From the NCBI GenBank assembly GCA_002319925.1, contig DCFP01000006.1, forward strand, positions 5,975 through 15,088: a stretch of 9,114 bases of DNA. The letters are read 5' to 3'. This stretch comes from Holophagaceae bacterium UBA1801 (GTDB lineage Bacteria > Acidobacteriota > Holophagae > Holophagales > Holophagaceae). Positions 6,251 through 9,114 of the stretch are shown here, piece after piece. The position numbers and the translations under genes are program-made. The notes below the pieces were generated by a model that was given only the letters and a program-made list of their open reading frames with translations, searched no databases and was not told where the DNA came from. How positions within the stretch are numbered: the first letter of the stretch is position 1; every line of letters begins with the position of its first letter.

Positions 6251-6847
6251 ATGGCTCGAATTCTCCAAGTCCCTGTTAATCCCCTCTTTCCGCCCACTGG
6301 CCCCGTGAAGGTCATGCTTTTCGGCGAAGCGCCAGGCCCCCTTGGAGCGGATAAAAGCGGCATCCCGTTCTGGGGAGACAGGGCAGGGCGGCAGGTATTT
6401 CGAGCTCTGGAGGCCGCCCATCTCGCGTCGGTTCCTCCGGCGGCTTACGAGGTTTGGGATGGCGAAAGATTTAAACAATTAGGTTTGAAACCACTCTTGA
6501 ACGGTGCGGCCTTGAGCAATGCCTATCCCTCTTGCCCCACCCGGGACGGGCAGACGTTCCGGGCACCATCCGACAAAGAACTCAAGAACTCGGAAAACAT
6601 GCACCGGCTGCTGCAGGAATTGAAACTGGCCGAAGGGCGCTGCCCGGCGTGGCTGCGGGTGATCGCCATGGGAAAGCGGGCTGCCTGGATATTGGAACAA
6701 CTCAGACCGGACCTCGATCTCCACGCCTTGCCTCACCCATCGGCGCAAGGATTGCTCCAAGCGGCGCCAGACAAAGGGAAAGGCATGAAACTGGCCGATC
6801 TGCAGGCGGCCTGGGAGCGAAACCTGGGGGAACTCTTGGCCCTGTGA
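6251..6847 (+). CDS. Uracil-DNA glycosylase superfamily protein (family 4-like, without visible Fe-S cluster ligands)
   Basis: The 198-aa protein has the superfamily layout. Motif A is GEAPGPLGADKSGIPFWGDRAG at residues 25-46, split here as GEAPG (25-29) and SGIPFWGDRAG (36-46). A middle segment SNAYPSCPTRDG runs from residue 89 to 100. VIAMGKRA (137-144) is equivalent to the 'LG..A' strand. HPSAQ (162-166) corresponds to the DNA-minor-groove HP(S/A) loop. Such enzymes remove uracil from DNA in base-excision repair. Family 4 enzymes normally hold a [4Fe-4S] cluster with four cysteines, including an N-terminal CxxC. Only Cys95 and a Cys near residue 131 are seen here, so this is a cluster-free relative and its substrate is uncertain. 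The ATG at 6251 was chosen because the conserved domain begins about 19 residues later and longer forms would overlap the divergent small gene. The Shine-Dalgarno sequence is poor. Confidence 0.75.
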   Translation: MARILQVPVNPLFPPTGPVKVMLFGEAPGPLGADKSGIPFWGDRAGRQVFRALEAAHLASVPPAAYEVWDGERFKQLGLKPLLNGAALSNAYPSCPTRDGQTFRAPSDKELKNSENMHRLLQELKLAEGRCPAWLRVIAMGKRAAWILEQLRPDLDLHALPHPSAQGLLQAAPDKGKGMKLADLQAAWERNLGELLAL

Positions 6848-6877
6848 TGTCAACTTATGAGTGCTCTCGACTTTTCC

Positions 6878-6881
6878 GGAG
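6878..6881 (+). promoter_or_regulatory. Ribosome binding site of the M16 peptidase gene
   Basis: GGAG lies six bases before the ATG at 6888. It partly overlaps the 3' arm of a weak five-base hairpin (CGACT at 6868-6872 with AGTCG at 6880-6884). Confidence 0.6.
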
Positions 6882-6887
6882 TCGTTC

Positions 6888-9114
6888 ATGTCGCGATCGA
6901 TTGTTCATGTCCTCACCCTAAGCGCCCTGGTGTTTGTCGCATCGGGGTTGCCTCCCGTAAGCGCGGCTGCGCCCACTAAGGGAGCGATGGTCGAGGGCAT
7001 CACGGAATACCGCCTACCGAACGGGCTGCGGGTGCTTCTTTTCCCTGACCCCGGCAAGCCGACGATCACGGTCAACATCACCTACCTGGTGGGCAGCCGC
7101 AACGAGAACTACGGCGAGACGGGCATGGCCCATCTGCTGGAGCACATGCTCTTCAAGGGCACGCCCACCCATCCGGACATCCCGAAGGAATTGACCGAGC
7201 ACGGCGCGCGTTCCAATGGGCAGACCTCCTTCGATCGGACCAACTATTTCGAAACCTTCCAGGCCACGGACGAAAACCTTCGTTGGGCCTTGGGGATGGA
7301 AGCGGACCGGATGGTCCACAGTTGGGTGGGAATCGATACGAAGACTGCCGCGGCAAAACTCAAGACGGAGATGACCGTTGTCCGCAACGAATTCGAGTCC
7401 GGTGAGAATCGGCCTGGATCCGTGCTCTACAAGCGGATGCTGGCGGCGGCGTACGACTGGCACAACTACGGCAAACCGACCATCGGCAATCGGAGCGATA
7501 TCGAGAACGTGGACATCGAGCGGTTGTCCGCCTTCTTCAAGAAGTATTACCAACCCGACAACGCGGTTCTCTTCGTGGGCGGCAGGATTGATGAAGCGAA
7601 AACCTTGCAGGCTGTGAGCAAGTTCTTCGGCCCGATCCGCAGGCCTGACCGTGTGCTGCCGGTCACCTACACACAGGAACCCGTGCAGGACGGGGAGCGA
7701 GAAGTGATCGTTCGCCGCAGCGGAGATGTCCAGATCGTCTACGCGGGCTACCACGCACCGGCGGGATCGGATCCTGATTTCGGCCCCATCGCCGTGCTCA
7801 CCCAGATCCTTGGGGACACCCCCACGGGCCGGCTCTACAAGGCTTTGGTAGAGAGCAAGAAGGCTACGGCGGTGTTCGCGGATCCCATGCAACTGAAAGA
7901 ACCTTCCTTCATCTTCTTCGGACTTCAAGCAGGTCCAGAGACTTCAATCGAAGGCTCCAAGGAAATCCTGCTGAAGGCACTGGAGGATAAAGACGCGATG
8001 ACCTTCTCGGTCGAGGAAGTGGATCGGGCCAAGCAGCAGATCCTCAAGGAAACCGAGATGGTCCAGAACGATGTCGAGAATTTGGGCACGACTCTCAGCG
8101 ATTACATTGCGATGGGTGACTGGCGACTGTTCTTCCTGGACCGGGATCGGGTGAAGTCGGTCACTCCGGAGGATGTCGCTCGTGTGGCAAAGGCGTATCT
8201 GAAACCATCGAACCGCACCCTGGCGATGTTCATTCCCACCGCCAATCCCGATCGCGCGAACATTCCCTCCATGCAGGATGTCACTACCATGGTGAAGGGT
8301 TACCGCGGCAATGCGGCGGCAAGCGCGGGAGAGGCCTTTGATACCTCCGCCAACGCCATCGAGGCTCACACGATCCGCTACACGGCACCGAACGGACTTC
8401 GGATGGCGATGGTGCCCAAGAAGACACGCGGGAACACTGTCACTTTCCGTCTGGTTTTGCGCATGGGAGATGAACAGAGTCTCAAAGGAAAGGCGGCCGC
8501 CGGGGAGTTGACTGCGGAGATGCTATTGCGCGGAACGACGGAACACTCGCGAATCGAGATTTCGGATCTGCTGGACAAGTTCAAAGCCAAGCTGATCGCG
8601 GATGGAATGGCCGAATCCGTTGCGATCACCGGTGAGACCAACCGCGAACATCTTCCGGATGTGATCAAGCTGGTTGCCGAGGTGTTGAAGCACCCAGCTT
8701 TTGCGGAGAATGAGTTCGAGATCGCGCGGCAAGAGGCTCTCGCCAAGATCGACCATAAGCGAACTGATCCCTCGCGGATCGGGGAGCTGGCCTTGACGCG
8801 GCACATGAGCGCCTACCCCGTGGGCCATCCACGCTATGTCCCGAGCCTTGACGAGGAAGCGGAGGCCATCAAGAAGCTCACCGTGCAGGATCTGAAAGAC
8901 TTCTACCAGCAGTTCTACGGGGCCTCATTCGCGGAGTTGGCCATGGTTGGGGATATGGACACAACCGCCACACAGAATCTGGTTGGCTCGCTGCTCGGTG
9001 ATTGGAAGAGTCCCTCCACCTACACGCGCATGCCGAGGCTCTTCAAGGCTGCGGAAGCCACGCACGAAGTGATCCGGACCCCCGACAAAGCGAACGCCTT
9101 CTTCATGGCGGGCC
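6888..9114 (+). CDS. Exported M16 family zinc metallopeptidase, two-domain, 3' end outside the window
   Basis: The reading frame is open from 6888 to the window edge (742 codons), with the stop beyond it. Residues 1-26 form a signal peptide: Arg3, a hydrophobic core (VLTLSALVFVASG), then the probable cleavage site VSA|AAP. The mature protein should act in the periplasm or be secreted. The first M16 domain starts near TEYRLPNGLRVLL and has the inverted zinc motif HLLEH (His82, Glu85 as catalytic base, His86). The likely third ligand is Glu168 in VVRNEFE. The second M16 repeat starts near IRYTAPNGLRMAM. Where its zinc motif would be, it reads GELTAEM (539-545), so it is a non-catalytic partner domain, as in pitrilysin and many bacterial fused M16 proteins. 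The family clamps and degrades peptides or unfolded protein segments. It follows the glycosylase gene by 40 bases and might be co-transcribed, with no obvious functional link. Its physiological substrate cannot be inferred. Confidence 0.93.
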   Translation, partial: MSRSIVHVLTLSALVFVASGLPPVSAAAPTKGAMVEGITEYRLPNGLRVLLFPDPGKPTITVNITYLVGSRNENYGETGMAHLLEHMLFKGTPTHPDIPKELTEHGARSNGQTSFDRTNYFETFQATDENLRWALGMEADRMVHSWVGIDTKTAAAKLKTEMTVVRNEFESGENRPGSVLYKRMLAAAYDWHNYGKPTIGNRSDIENVDIERLSAFFKKYYQPDNAVLFVGGRIDEAKTLQAVSKFFGPIRRPDRVLPVTYTQEPVQDGEREVIVRRSGDVQIVYAGYHAPAGSDPDFGPIAVLTQILGDTPTGRLYKALVESKKATAVFADPMQLKEPSFIFFGLQAGPETSIEGSKEILLKALEDKDAMTFSVEEVDRAKQQILKETEMVQNDVENLGTTLSDYIAMGDWRLFFLDRDRVKSVTPEDVARVAKAYLKPSNRTLAMFIPTANPDRANIPSMQDVTTMVKGYRGNAAASAGEAFDTSANAIEAHTIRYTAPNGLRMAMVPKKTRGNTVTFRLVLRMGDEQSLKGKAAAGELTAEMLLRGTTEHSRIEISDLLDKFKAKLIADGMAESVAITGETNREHLPDVIKLVAEVLKHPAFAENEFEIARQEALAKIDHKRTDPSRIGELALTRHMSAYPVGHPRYVPSLDEEAEAIKKLTVQDLKDFYQQFYGASFAELAMVGDMDTTATQNLVGSLLGDWKSPSTYTRMPRLFKAAEATHEVIRTPDKANAFFMAG

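Noticed and set aside
6868..6884. Small hairpin before the M16 gene as terminator or translational switch
   Set aside because: The stem is only five base pairs with a seven-base loop and no T-run, which is too weak to claim.
7014..7928. Minus-strand reading frame (304 aa) opposite the M16 peptidase
   Set aside because: It is antisense to conserved M16 motifs on the + strand and has no family resemblance of its own.

Overview
The window is bacterial, with dense coding and a base composition of roughly 60% GC judged by eye. Three features fit a Gram-negative bacterium that makes or imports cobalamin: a SAM-I (S-box) riboswitch leader, a cobalamin-dependent methionine synthase, and an exported M16 peptidase. 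Acidobacteriota or a related high-GC phylum is possible, but the sequence does not prove any taxonomy.

Positions 1-5817 hold a methionine/one-carbon operon on the + strand. It opens with a SAM-I riboswitch whose 5' part lies outside the window. Three genes follow in a tightly overlapped chain: a fused homocysteine methyltransferase/methylenetetrahydrofolate reductase (YitJ-like, 626 aa), a small plant-type [2Fe-2S] ferredoxin (96 aa) and full-length MetH (1143 aa). The stop/start overlaps are TGATG and ATGA. In the expected scheme the reductase makes 5-methyl-THF, MetH uses it to methylate homocysteine, SAM closes the feedback loop through the riboswitch, and the ferredoxin could supply electrons to the reductase and/or to MetH reactivation. 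The methyltransferase half of the fusion has lost two of the three zinc-binding cysteines, whereas MetH keeps all three. The fusion may therefore work only as a reductase, or its N-terminal domain may do something new.

Positions 5818-5985 lie between metH and the next gene. They hold a palindromic element followed by a second copy of the last 77 bases of metH, including its stop codon. Nearly all differences between the two copies are synonymous. This points to a scar of recombination between diverged metH alleles, or to the remains of a once functional duplicate, and not to a fresh tandem duplication.

Positions 5986-6847 hold a small minus-strand gene (69 aa, no recognised family) that ends just after the metH remnant. 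Across a 55-base gap, a uracil-DNA-glycosylase-superfamily gene (198 aa) is transcribed in the opposite direction.

From 6888 to the window edge runs an exported two-domain M16 zinc peptidase, cut off at its 3' end. It has a signal peptide and an HxxEH motif in the first domain and a degenerate second domain.
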